Below are positions 54,654-64,000 of a DNA stretch of 64,000 bases, piece after piece. Made by a program: the position numbers and the translations under genes. This DNA is from Kangiellaceae bacterium (lineage in GTDB: Bacteria; Pseudomonadota; Gammaproteobacteria; Enterobacterales; Kangiellaceae): positions 124,001 to 188,000 of the forward strand of contig JAPHTP010000004.1 of assembly GCA_026196875.1 (NCBI GenBank). Direction: 5' to 3'. How positions within the stretch are numbered: position 1 is the stretch's first letter; every line of letters begins with the position of its first letter. A model generated the notes under the pieces. That model worked only from the letters and a program-made list of their open reading frames with translations. It ran no database searches and was not told the origin of the DNA.

Positions 54654-55294
54654 GAATTTCCTATCAATTGAATAGAGGTCAACGTTCTATTATTTATATA
54701 TTTGGCAGTTAACCAGGCATAACCCTCTTCTGCCCAGCTCTCTCCCCAACTATTACGGATCAAAATAACTTTCTCGTTTTGATAAACGCCGTAACCCACC
54801 GCAGTAACCGCATGTAAACCTTGCTCACCAGTTTCGTAATCCAAAACGTATGGCGAAGTCGGATCAAAAAATGACGATGTTAAGCTTAAACCCAGTAAGA
54901 TAATTTTCTTGTTATCAAGTGCTGATATCACCAGATCCGATGTACATCTATCTTCGATGCTTACCGTTTTAAATACTTCTGTTTTGCTTTGTGGTGGTGA
55001 TATTAATTTGGCTCTACTTTCGTCATAGGGCAGAAGTGCTTCAAGAATTTGTCCATTTTCCTTAAGTACCTGGATAACAGATGGAATGCTTAACCCTTGA
55101 TCAATTTTATATGTATTCATTAATTGGTATGCATGAAAAGCAAGGTATTCCACTGATAAGTGTGAAACTAAATTGTTGTTAAATGCGTTCAGGTCACTTC
55201 CAGCAAAAGCTAAACATAAAGGTCTTATCCCTTGGTCTCTTATTTTGGGTAACTGCTCCCTAAGATCAACAATAACTTCTACCGCTTCGCTCAT
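54650..55294 (-). CDS. Papain-like C1 cysteine peptidase
   Basis: 214 residues. Oxyanion Gln21 and nucleophile Cys27 in DQGIRPLCLAF, His161 in GLHAVTAVGYG, and Asn181 in RNSWGESW, the complete C1A catalytic set. No signal peptide and no propeptide: it is predicted to be cytoplasmic and made in active form. ATGA overlaps on both sides (ImmA-chagasin upstream, TS-like downstream) indicate coupled translation. The immediately upstream gene carries a chagasin-like domain, the inhibitor type for this very peptidase family. Confidence 0.88.
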   Translation of the reverse strand: MSEAVEVIVDLREQLPKIRDQGIRPLCLAFAGSDLNAFNNNLVSHLSVEYLAFHAYQLMNTYKIDQGLSIPSVIQVLKENGQILEALLPYDESRAKLISPPQSKTEVFKTVSIEDRCTSDLVISALDNKKIILLGLSLTSSFFDPTSPYVLDYETGEQGLHAVTAVGYGVYQNEKVILIRNSWGESWAEEGYAWLTAKYINNRTLTSIQLIGNS

Positions 55295-56274
55295 TTACGA
55301 TACACCCTCGGTAGACCTTCCTCTTTACCATAAAAATCGATATCGATTTCAAACGTGGCATTCGGATTTTGCACCTTTTCCCAAGGACGGTTTTCCTTTA
55401 GTTCAATTAATACTCTACCAGTCCCATGAAAAAGCTGTTTTCTTATATTCACGCTGCCGAAAACATCGGAATTAGAATTTTCAATTTTTGAGGAAATTGA
55501 GACAATTCCATCCAATTCACTTAAGTCTGACCAAACATAACCGCTACTCGAATGTTCGGGTAACTGAATGACAACTGTATCTTCGGGACTAACGTGAACG
55601 ATTGAACCTGATTCTTCAAGTCCAAGCGCGATTACATCTGACCACGGATCTTCTAATTTAAGAGGCTCGATTATTTTTAGTTTTGAGGATTTCGGGGAAT
55701 TTGCTTCTATGATTTCAGCGGCAACATTGCTAATAAGTTTATTTTCGAGAAGTGCACGCCAAGTAGCTTCATAACTCACACCCGCTCGCAGAGATAGTTG
55801 ATACACATTATCAGGGTGCTTTAAATCTGACTTAGACCATCCCAAGCGTTGTGCAACTTTGATAAGTAAAAATTTAGGAAGTAAGAACTCTGATGCAAAA
55901 GCTTCAGCTTCAACTTCTTGGACTGCAACATTACTAATACCACTTCTAGCGAGTGAAACGGAATCCTCAGTATCAAAGCTTTCTTCATGTCTTAACCAGT
56001 AGTGGCCGAGTTCGTGAGCTGCCGTATATCGTTGAATAGGTAACCGGCGATGAGTAGTAATTAGGATCCCGCGGTGAGGTTTCGTTACATAAGCACCTAA
56101 CAATCCTGTTAACGGTCTACACAAAACAGGGATTTCAAGCTCATTGATTGATTCAAAAACATCAACTTGATTATCACCATTTCGAATTTTGGCGATCGTG
56201 CCTAACTTATGATGAACTTCCGCAGCGGCGCGAGCGCCGGCTAATTTGGCGTTTCTGTACTCATTTCTGTTCAT
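55291..56274 (-). CDS. ImmA/IrrE metallopeptidase fused to chagasin-like (I42) inhibitor domain
   Basis: 327 residues. Domain 1 (about 1-185): ImmA/IrrE zinc peptidase with HELGH at 87-91 and third ligand region EVEAEAFASEFLLP (120-133). Domain 2 (about 222-315): beta-rich and chagasin/I42-like, with the conserved loop LPEHSSSGYVW (238-248, cf. NPTTGF/Y-W of chagasin), GTG at 284-286 and RPWEK at 296-300. Chagasins inhibit papain-like cysteine peptidases with these three loops. Preceded by an XRE gene overlapping by 14 bp: the usual XRE-ImmA pair, in which the peptidase cleaves the repressor on stress. Confidence 0.85.
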   Translation of the reverse strand: MNRNEYRNAKLAGARAAAEVHHKLGTIAKIRNGDNQVDVFESINELEIPVLCRPLTGLLGAYVTKPHRGILITTHRRLPIQRYTAAHELGHYWLRHEESFDTEDSVSLARSGISNVAVQEVEAEAFASEFLLPKFLLIKVAQRLGWSKSDLKHPDNVYQLSLRAGVSYEATWRALLENKLISNVAAEIIEANSPKSSKLKIIEPLKLEDPWSDVIALGLEESGSIVHVSPEDTVVIQLPEHSSSGYVWSDLSELDGIVSISSKIENSNSDVFGSVNIRKQLFHGTGRVLIELKENRPWEKVQNPNATFEIDIDFYGKEEGLPRVYRK

Positions 56275-56611
56275 CTCGACTCTTTGACCTCGACGCTAAA
56301 TATTCTGCGAACTGAAACAGCTCTTTTTGATCTTCGGCAGATAACTCAGAGTAGTTTCGGGCGAAAACTGCAGCTTCTTCGCCTAACTCAATTGAAAAAT
56401 CATCTTCTGTAAAATAAGCCATCGGTCGCTCGTACAATTTCGACAAATCCATTAGCTCCACCGAATCGAGTTTTCTTTGGCCACTTTCTATCAGTGATAT
56501 TGCCGCCCGGGCAACACCTAATTTATCTGCTACTTCCTCTTGGGAGTAGCCTAAATATTCTCTCGCCGCTTTTAGCTTCTGACCAATTTTTGTCCTAACA
56601 CCGTCCGACAT
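56261..56611 (-). CDS. XRE-family repressor (ImmR-type)
   Basis: 116 residues. HTH_3 at 8-63 (IGQKLKAAREYLGYSQEEVADKLGVARAAISLIESGQRK), then an acidic helical tail (ELSAEDQKELFQFAEYLA). This is the usual partner of ImmA/IrrE peptidases. It likely binds the GTTAG-N5-CTAAC pair upstream of the carrier-protein gene and represses the whole operon until cleaved. Three bases after the acidic carrier gene. Confidence 0.9.
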   Translation of the reverse strand: MSDGVRTKIGQKLKAAREYLGYSQEEVADKLGVARAAISLIESGQRKLDSVELMDLSKLYERPMAYFTEDDFSIELGEEAAVFARNYSELSAEDQKELFQFAEYLASRSKSRDEQK

Positions 56612-56614
56612 CGT

Positions 56615-56941
56615 CTAGCCCTCGTTTTTCTTTAGCTCTAATTCCAACTGTTCCATAAGACTATCAACAGCTTCCGCTACATCATCATAACCACCGGGCT
56701 TTATCCATTCTGGCTTAATTTTATGTCCTGTAATTTCCTCCACGATCGGCGATAACTTAATCACCGTTTTCGAATCGACAGCGGGGGTTTCCCATAAATC
56801 ACTATCATCATCACTTTCCGACTCAAAAATAACTAACTCGACCTCTTCTTCAAGTTTGTCATTGAGAGCTTCCTCTAATTGAGCCTTAACATTGTTAAAC
56901 TTGTTTAAATCTATCTTTTTAGGAACTGTATTGTTTGCCAT
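56615..56941 (-). CDS. Small acidic acyl-carrier-like protein
   Basis: 108 residues from ATG at 56941. Acidic, helical. ETPAVDSKTVIKLSPIVEEITG (51-72) matches the helix-II region of carrier proteins, with Ser57 in VDSK as the possible 4'-phosphopantetheine site, and the later IKPGGYDDVAEAVDSL (80-95) resembles helix III-IV. The phosphopantetheinyl transferase gene directly upstream supports this. No KS, AT or adenylation enzyme is nearby, so what it would carry is unknown. Confidence 0.55.
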   Translation of the reverse strand: MANNTVPKKIDLNKFNNVKAQLEEALNDKLEEEVELVIFESESDDDSDLWETPAVDSKTVIKLSPIVEEITGHKIKPEWIKPGGYDDVAEAVDSLMEQLELELKKNEG

Positions 56942-56954
56942 AACCAACCCTTTC

Positions 56955-57000
56955 GTTAGATTATCTAACACTGTATCATGATTTTGTTAGAAAACCTAAC
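56955..57000 (-). promoter_or_regulatory. Twin operator GTTAG-N5-CTAAC with putative promoter
   Basis: Two 15-bp inverted repeats, GTTAG-ATTAT-CTAAC (56955-56969) and GTTAG-AAAAC-CTAAC (56986-57000), centres 31 bp apart, about three helical turns. On the minus strand TTGTTA overlaps the upstream site and ATGATA/TGATAC follows about 17 bp later, so the repeats would cover both promoter elements of the carrier-XRE operon. The upstream repeat includes the stop codon of the PPTase gene. Confidence 0.75.
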
Positions 57001-57667
57001 AAACTATTTTGCTTCCTTGTATAGCTAACCACCAGCTCAATATCATGCGATCTACCATAATTACGCCCCCTCGAAACATCCGTTGCTCATAAGAGAAGAA
57101 ACAACGTAACCGTTGTTCCTGGATTTCAAATTTAATTGGGAGCTCTGATATGGGAGGGGTGTCATCGCGATAGATGGGATGTAGACACTTAAAAAGTGCT
57201 TCTTTTGAAGAGAACAAAATATTCGAGAATTCATCTTTATCGAGTCCGAGCGAATCGAGATGTTTTACCTCAGACTCAGTCATAAAAACGGACCATACTT
57301 TCTCTTCAAGCGACTCTTTAACTTCTAGATCACAACCAATCGAATCACAGTGTTTTTCCAATGAAACCATTACTGCAGCTAACTTTAGTTTGTGCGAAAT
57401 CGAGCCAACTAATCCAATCGGCCATTTTGGGCATCCATATTTATCCCTTAAAATGGCTGTTTGCCCTCCTAGGAGTTTTCCGCAAAGCTTTCTTGCAATG
57501 TTTCGTCCGGCAATGAACTCATATCTACGAGCGCCTTCGCCATGTGGCGCTAGATTTTCCTCTTCATCTAGCAAAATATTTTGGTGTTCTGATATGCGAC
57601 CGATATCTAAAAGGATTGTATGGTCTTCTACTTTATAAAAGCTTTCTATGAGGCTAGAAACATACAT
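56996..57667 (-). CDS. 4'-phosphopantetheinyl transferase (EntD/Sfp superfamily)
   Basis: 223 residues. GSISH (88-92), GCDLE (111-115, metal-binding Asp and Glu) and FSSKEALFKCLHPI (152-165) are the diagnostic PPTase motifs. It should activate a carrier protein with CoA's phosphopantetheine arm; the likely target is the adjacent acidic protein. ATG at 57667; the short leader has a possible -10 (TATACAAT) upstream. A separate promoter from the rest of the operon is likely. Confidence 0.88.
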   Translation of the reverse strand: MYVSSLIESFYKVEDHTILLDIGRISEHQNILLDEEENLAPHGEGARRYEFIAGRNIARKLCGKLLGGQTAILRDKYGCPKWPIGLVGSISHKLKLAAVMVSLEKHCDSIGCDLEVKESLEEKVWSVFMTESEVKHLDSLGLDKDEFSNILFSSKEALFKCLHPIYRDDTPPISELPIKFEIQEQRLRCFFSYEQRMFRGGVIMVDRMILSWWLAIQGSKIVC

Positions 57668-57942
57668 CTAAATCATTCCATTGTATAAAGTAGCTAGTTC
57701 TTATAAGTATTTGTTTTCCTACATTTTTATAATGCAAAAGCAATCGATTTACTAGCCTAATAATCTATTATTGTAATAACATCTCATAGATATAATATGT
57801 GAGTACTTACTTATATTAATTTTAAGCCAAAAAAAAGCACGATTTAGTAATCATGCTTTTATTGTGTTTCACGAATAGTGAGATCTTATTTCACACGTTT
57901 GAGACAAAATTTCTCAAACTATGAGATCCCACAACTACTAAT
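57668..57942. terminator. gyrB terminators
   Basis: Two hairpins: AAAGCACGAT/ATCATGCTTT (57834-57859, one mismatch) followed on the minus strand by T8, and GTTTGAGA/TCTCAAAC (57897-57919) immediately after gyrB. The first is a good terminator for minus-strand transcription from gyrB; the rest is the PPTase promoter region. Confidence 0.7.
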
Positions 57943-60363
<2,421 letters not shown>

Positions 60364-60386
60364 TCAGTATTCTACCTTCTTTATAT

Positions 60387-61532
60387 TTAATTCTTTTCTG
60401 TGGAACTACTATCTATATTATTATCCGCGCTGATATCTGAATCATTCATAGCGGTTATTGTTCCATGTTCCACGTGAAACATATGGGCACTATTATACCC
60501 TTTTTCTAGCCATTTGAGAGCCTCTTGTTGTAAGCAAGAGATAATAATCTGTACGTTTTTTTGCCTTAGTAAAGTACCGAGCAACGCCTTTTGGTTAGCG
60601 GTATCCAGCTCTGAGGTAAAGTCGTCGATTATAAACAAACTATCCTTTTTAGTAAGCTGCTTTAAGAGAATTGTTTGGGCGAGAAATAAAGTGTTTATCA
60701 GGACCTTTTTTTGTCCTCGAGATAAAGAATCCTTAGCCAACACGCCTGCTACCCTTATTCTCAAGTCCGCTTTATGAGGGCCATACTGAGTAAATCCCCT
60801 CTCAATATCTAAATTCAGACTAGAAGAAAGTTTGCCTTCCAGATCATCGGTGTGCCCCTTGTAGTATTTTATTGTTAAATCTTTGCAAAACTCTACTCCA
60901 AGCTGAACGAGTAATTCGTTAAAAACTTCTAGCAGCTTTGTAAGAATCGATTCTCTAAAATGATTCAAGCGACTAGATGAGTCGACAAGCTGAGAATCCC
61001 ATACGCCTATTTGACTCTTTATAGCCTCTGAATTTTTAGATTTTAACAGTGCATTCCTTTGTTTGAGTACTTCACTGTATTGCTTCCAGACAGAAAAGTA
61101 AGAATGTTCCACGTGGAACAAACACCAATCTAAATACTTTCTACGCTCTGACGGTCCCGAATCTATCAAATGATATGACTCCGGACATAAAACTTGAGTG
61201 GGATATATTTTAGCAAGACTCGATAGACTCTTTATATTCTGCCCGTCTATCTTTATCCGATTTCTCTTTTCCTTATTCTGATGGTTAAGGCCAATCCTTG
61301 TGCCCTCACTTGAAACGCCAAAAAGAGTAAATTCATTAAGTTCGTTATTGGTCAGCAAATTAAGTTTGTTAGTTCTAAATGAGCGACCAGATGTTATCAA
61401 TGAAATCGCTTCCAAAATACTTGATTTTCCCGCGCCGTTGTCACCGATGAAAATCGACAATTGCGGTGACAACTGAATCTGACCAGGCGCTAGATTCCTA
61501 AATCCTTGATAACTAAAGGAGTGAAGATACAT
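60387..61532 (-). CDS. recF: RecF recombination mediator ATPase
   Basis: 381 residues: Walker A GDNGAGKSSILEAI, ABC signature SRGQKK, Walker B FIIDDFTSELD. Works with RecO/RecR at single-stranded gaps. The C-terminal ~25 residues (MNDSDISADNNIDSSSTEK) are an acidic tail longer than usual. It contains two parS-like 16-mers in its coding sequence. Confidence 0.95.
   Translation of the reverse strand: MYLHSFSYQGFRNLAPGQIQLSPQLSIFIGDNGAGKSSILEAISLITSGRSFRTNKLNLLTNNELNEFTLFGVSSEGTRIGLNHQNKEKRNRIKIDGQNIKSLSSLAKIYPTQVLCPESYHLIDSGPSERRKYLDWCLFHVEHSYFSVWKQYSEVLKQRNALLKSKNSEAIKSQIGVWDSQLVDSSSRLNHFRESILTKLLEVFNELLVQLGVEFCKDLTIKYYKGHTDDLEGKLSSSLNLDIERGFTQYGPHKADLRIRVAGVLAKDSLSRGQKKVLINTLFLAQTILLKQLTKKDSLFIIDDFTSELDTANQKALLGTLLRQKNVQIIISCLQQEALKWLEKGYNSAHMFHVEHGTITAMNDSDISADNNIDSSSTEKN
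60466..60481. promoter_or_regulatory. parS-like site in recF (one mismatch in symmetry)
   Basis: TGTTCCACGTGAAACA, matching the bacterial ParB-binding consensus TGTTNCACGTGNAACA. Confidence 0.8.
61105..61120. promoter_or_regulatory. Perfect palindromic parS site in recF
   Basis: TGTTCCACGTGGAACA, a perfect 16-bp palindrome and an exact parS of the Pseudomonas/Bacillus type. It is 639 bp from the first site, both inside the origin-proximal recF gene. Confidence 0.87.
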
Positions 61533-61550
61533 ATAAAGAGAGGCTCTTTA

Positions 61551-62657
61551 CTAGAGCCTCATTGGCATTACCACATAAAGACTGTCGCCAGAATCAGCAT
61601 TTTCTATCAATACGCTACTGTTGGAATCCCCCAAATTAAACCTCACATTTTCTGATTTAATTGCATTTAACGCATCCAAAAGGTATCCAACATTAAAGCC
61701 TATCTCTAACTCTTCTTCGCTATAATCCACATCGACATCAATTTGCGCTTCTTCCTGCTCCGGATTATTCGCATGAATAGACAACTGGTTATTGACCAGG
61801 TTCAAGCGAACCCCCCTGAACTTCTCATTGCAGAGGATAGAAGCGCGCGAAAATGCATCTTTTAGAGTGTCTTTGGTAGCGACCATCAAGCGTTGAGCAT
61901 TCCTTGGTAACACCTTGTCGTAATCCGGAAAACGACCATCAATTAGCTTAGAGGTAAAAACAAACTCCCCAAGAGAAATACGTATGTGGTTTGTGCTTAG
62001 CTCTAACTTGCATGAGCCGTCAGAAGTTGAAAGTAACTTACCGGCCTCTATAATTCCCTTTCGAGGGATTATTGCTTGCACCAGTTCTTCACTAACGGGT
62101 TGATCCAATTGAGTTTTCGAAAGAGCCAGGCGATGACCATCGGTAGCGACACTGACAATATTACTATTATTTACTTCCAACAGCATGCCGTTAAGATAAT
62201 ACCTGACGTCCTGGTGGGCCATTGCAAATTGGGTTTTATCAAACAGCTCCTTTAGCTGAGCAGTCTCAATTTCGAAACCCAAATTAAACACTGCTTCCTC
62301 AATATTTGGAAACTCTTGTGCGGCAATCGTAGATAAAGAAAACCGACTCTTGCCGGAAGAAAGCTTTAATCTGCTCTCCTCCAAAACAATATCTATCGGA
62401 TGGTTGCCTGATAAACTCTTACAAATATCGACTAGTTTTCTCGCAGGCACGGTGATATCCCCCTCAAGATATTCACCTTCTAGCTTTAACTTGGTCGTCA
62501 TCTCTATTTCTAAATCTGTCGCAGTTACTGTTAACAACCCATTTTCTATCTTTAAAAGTAAATTTGCTAATACAGGAAGGGTTTGGCGTTTTTCTACTGC
62601 GCCAGAAACAAGCTGCAGCGGTGCGAGTAAATCTTCTTTACTGACCGTAAATTTCAT
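61551..62657 (-). CDS. dnaN: DNA polymerase III beta clamp
   Basis: 368 residues, standard length. N-terminus MKFTVSKEDLLAPLQLVSGAVEKRQTLP and C-terminus YVVMPMRL are diagnostic. The processivity clamp of the replicase; downstream of dnaA and upstream of recF. Confidence 0.98.
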   Translation of the reverse strand: MKFTVSKEDLLAPLQLVSGAVEKRQTLPVLANLLLKIENGLLTVTATDLEIEMTTKLKLEGEYLEGDITVPARKLVDICKSLSGNHPIDIVLEESRLKLSSGKSRFSLSTIAAQEFPNIEEAVFNLGFEIETAQLKELFDKTQFAMAHQDVRYYLNGMLLEVNNSNIVSVATDGHRLALSKTQLDQPVSEELVQAIIPRKGIIEAGKLLSTSDGSCKLELSTNHIRISLGEFVFTSKLIDGRFPDYDKVLPRNAQRLMVATKDTLKDAFSRASILCNEKFRGVRLNLVNNQLSIHANNPEQEEAQIDVDVDYSEEELEIGFNVGYLLDALNAIKSENVRFNLGDSNSSVLIENADSGDSLYVVMPMRL

Positions 62658-62721
62658 CTGTTGAGCTCCTCTTCTTTTCCTCTACTAACTTAATCTAAAT
62701 CTATCTCTCACTAATTTCTAT

Positions 62722-64000
62722 CTAACTCGATAAGGTGCGCATTAAATTAGTGTAATCTTCGTTAATATCTTGTGATTCTTCTTTTAAAGACTTTACCTTA
62801 CGGCACGCGTGTAGCACCGTGGTATGGTCTTTCCCACCAAACGCTTCACCTATTTCAGGTAAGCTATGATTCGTCAGTTCTTTAGCCAATGACATCGCCA
62901 GTTGTCTGGGTCTCGCAATTGAGCGATTTCTTCTTTTTGACAAAAGATCTGATACTTTAATTTTATAGTATTCGGCGACTGTTTTTTGAATGTTTTCGAT
63001 ACTAACTTGTTTATCCTGTGCCGCTATTAGATCTCTCAACGCATCTTTAACAAACTCGACGGTAATCTCTTTACCGGTAAATTGTGCATTAGCAATTACA
63101 CGTTTCAGCGCCCCTTCCAATTCACGCACATTTGAGCGAATTCTTTTGGCGATAAAAAAGGCGACTTCGTGCGGTAAAGTAATATTGGATTCTTCAGCTT
63201 TAGATATCAGTATTGCGACACGTGTTTCCAATTCCGGCGGATCAATAGATACCGTTAGTCCCCAGCCAAAGCGAGATTTCAATCTCTCTTCAACTCCGTC
63301 AATCTCTCGAGGATATCTATCGCAAGTTAGTATAACTTGTTGATTTCCTTCAAGTAATGCGTTGAAGGTATGGAAAAACTCTTCTTGTGATCTTTCCTTA
63401 TTTGCGAAAAATTGAATATCATCGATGAACAACGCGTCAACAGATCGATAAAAACGTTTAAATTTCTCAATGGAATTGGTTTGCAAAGCTTTTACCATAT
63501 CAGCGACAAATCTTTCTGAATGAAGATAAATAACTTTTCCGTTCGGTTTGTTTTTTAAAATTTGATTACCAACGGCTTGCATTAAATGTGTCTTACCCAA
63601 ACCAACACCACCGTAAATAAATAACGGGTTATATGCGGTCCCGGGATTCTCAGCGACTTGTTTGGCAGCGGCCATTGCGAGTTGGTTACTCTTACCTTGA
63701 ACGAAACTTTCAAAAGTAAAATTTCGGTTTAAGTTTCCCTTCTTACCTTCACTGACTTCCTGGTTTGACGTTTTATTGGTATTTAACCCAGTCCTAGCAC
63801 TAACATTTGGTGGCTTTGACGTCTGTCGCTGATTATTGTTTTCTTTTTGTTCAAATAACGGCCTGTTGTTAATGATATCGAACTGAATATCGACTTTTTC
63901 ATCGCCGTCTTGGGCTAAGATTTCCCGAATTCTAGGGAGATATTTTTCTCGCACCCAATCTAATACAAAGCGATTAGGTGCTTGGAGGAATAATCGATTA
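62722..64000 (-). CDS. dnaA: Replication initiator DnaA, 5' end outside the window
   Basis: The frame is open through the right edge; the visible part starts at [16 protein letters not shown], so about 35 residues of domain I are missing by comparison with E. coli DnaA. Walker [12 protein letters not shown], Walker [10 protein letters not shown], and the domain IV DNA-binding signature [13 protein letters not shown] are present. The GTG at 63954 is an internal Val. Confidence 0.97.
   Translation of the reverse strand, partial: NRLFLQAPNRFVLDWVREKYLPRIREILAQDGDEKVDIQFDIINNRPLFEQKENNNQRQTSKPPNVSARTGLNTNKTSNQEVSEGKKGNLNRNFTFESFVQGKSNQLAMAAAKQVAENPGTAYNPLFIYGGVGLGKTHLMQAVGNQILKNKPNGKVIYLHSERFVADMVKALQTNSIEKFKRFYRSVDALFIDDIQFFANKERSQEEFFHTFNALLEGNQQVILTCDRYPREIDGVEERLKSRFGWGLTVSIDPPELETRVAILISKAEESNITLPHEVAFFIAKRIRSNVRELEGALKRVIANAQFTGKEITVEFVKDALRDLIAAQDKQVSIENIQKTVAEYYKIKVSDLLSKRRNRSIARPRQLAMSLAKELTNHSLPEIGEAFGGKDHTTVLHACRKVKSLKEESQDINEDYTNLMRTLSS

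Noticed and set aside
42767-57942. Integrase, tRNA-based attachment site or flanking direct repeats for the accessory segment
   Set aside because: None were found by eye; the insertion is argued only from synteny.
57668-57942. Origin of replication between gyrB and the PPTase gene
   Set aside because: No DnaA-box cluster (TTATCCACA-like) is visible here; the origin is more likely beyond dnaA, outside the window.

Overview
The window is a chromosomal segment of a gammaproteobacterium, moderately AT-rich, with the dnaA-dnaN-recF-gyrB replication cluster at its right edge. A class I adenylate cyclase, the lptM-dapF-yigA-xerC-yigB order known from Escherichia coli, a complete MSHA-type pilus cluster and several cytochromes c point to a marine, Kangiella/Aliikangiella- or Alteromonadales-like organism. 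That placement is inference from gene content; no rRNA gene is present.

Layout. 1-12 kb is signalling and surface: a truncated BvgS-like hybrid kinase, a class III aminotransferase with a divergent Lrp regulator, two small secreted proteins, RluA, a TonB-dependent receptor and a large periplasmic-sensing GGDEF-EAL protein. 12-15.5 kb is the coupled lptM-dapF-yigA-xerC-yigB operon. 15.6-23.2 kb holds a beta-propeller sensor kinase, cyaA and a divergent PAS protein with a degenerate GGDEF domain. 23.3-36.7 kb is a cytochrome c5 gene followed by the MSHA operon (mshI to mshP). 36.7-42.7 kb is housekeeping (YchJ, OsmC, a membrane-anchored peroxiredoxin-like protein, glyQ, glyS, gmhB). 42.8-45.8 kb has a small cytochrome c, a Spo0M-like protein and a MerR/GDCCVxC metal-type divergon. 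45.8-51.7 kb is gene-poor, AT-rich accessory DNA with small ORFs, a Cys-rich repeat protein, a barstar-like gene and its neighbour that are both frameshifted, and two small HTH genes. 57.9-64 kb is gyrB, recF (carrying two parS-like sites), dnaN and the 3' part of dnaA.

The most interesting part is 51.8-57.7 kb, between gyrB and the accessory DNA. A tightly coupled minus-strand operon encodes a 4'-phosphopantetheinyl transferase, an acyl-carrier-like acidic protein, an XRE regulator, an ImmA/IrrE metallopeptidase fused to a chagasin-like domain, a papain-like C1 peptidase, a thymidylate-synthase-fold protein and a two-part MazG-like protein. A convergent gene encodes a homologue of the HhH/helical family seen in thymine hypermodification systems. 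Two identical-type inverted repeats (GTTAG-N5-CTAAC), 31 bp apart, lie upstream of the carrier/XRE genes and look like the autoregulatory operators. I do not recall this combination as a described system. It suggests a regulated conflict or nucleotide-modification module in which a protease and its inhibitor are encoded side by side and a carrier protein and nucleotide enzymes supply a modified nucleotide. In Pseudomonas-type genomes gyrB lies close to gmhB-glyS-glyQ, so the roughly 15 kb between 42.8 and 57.9 kb looks like an insertion into an ancestral neighbourhood.
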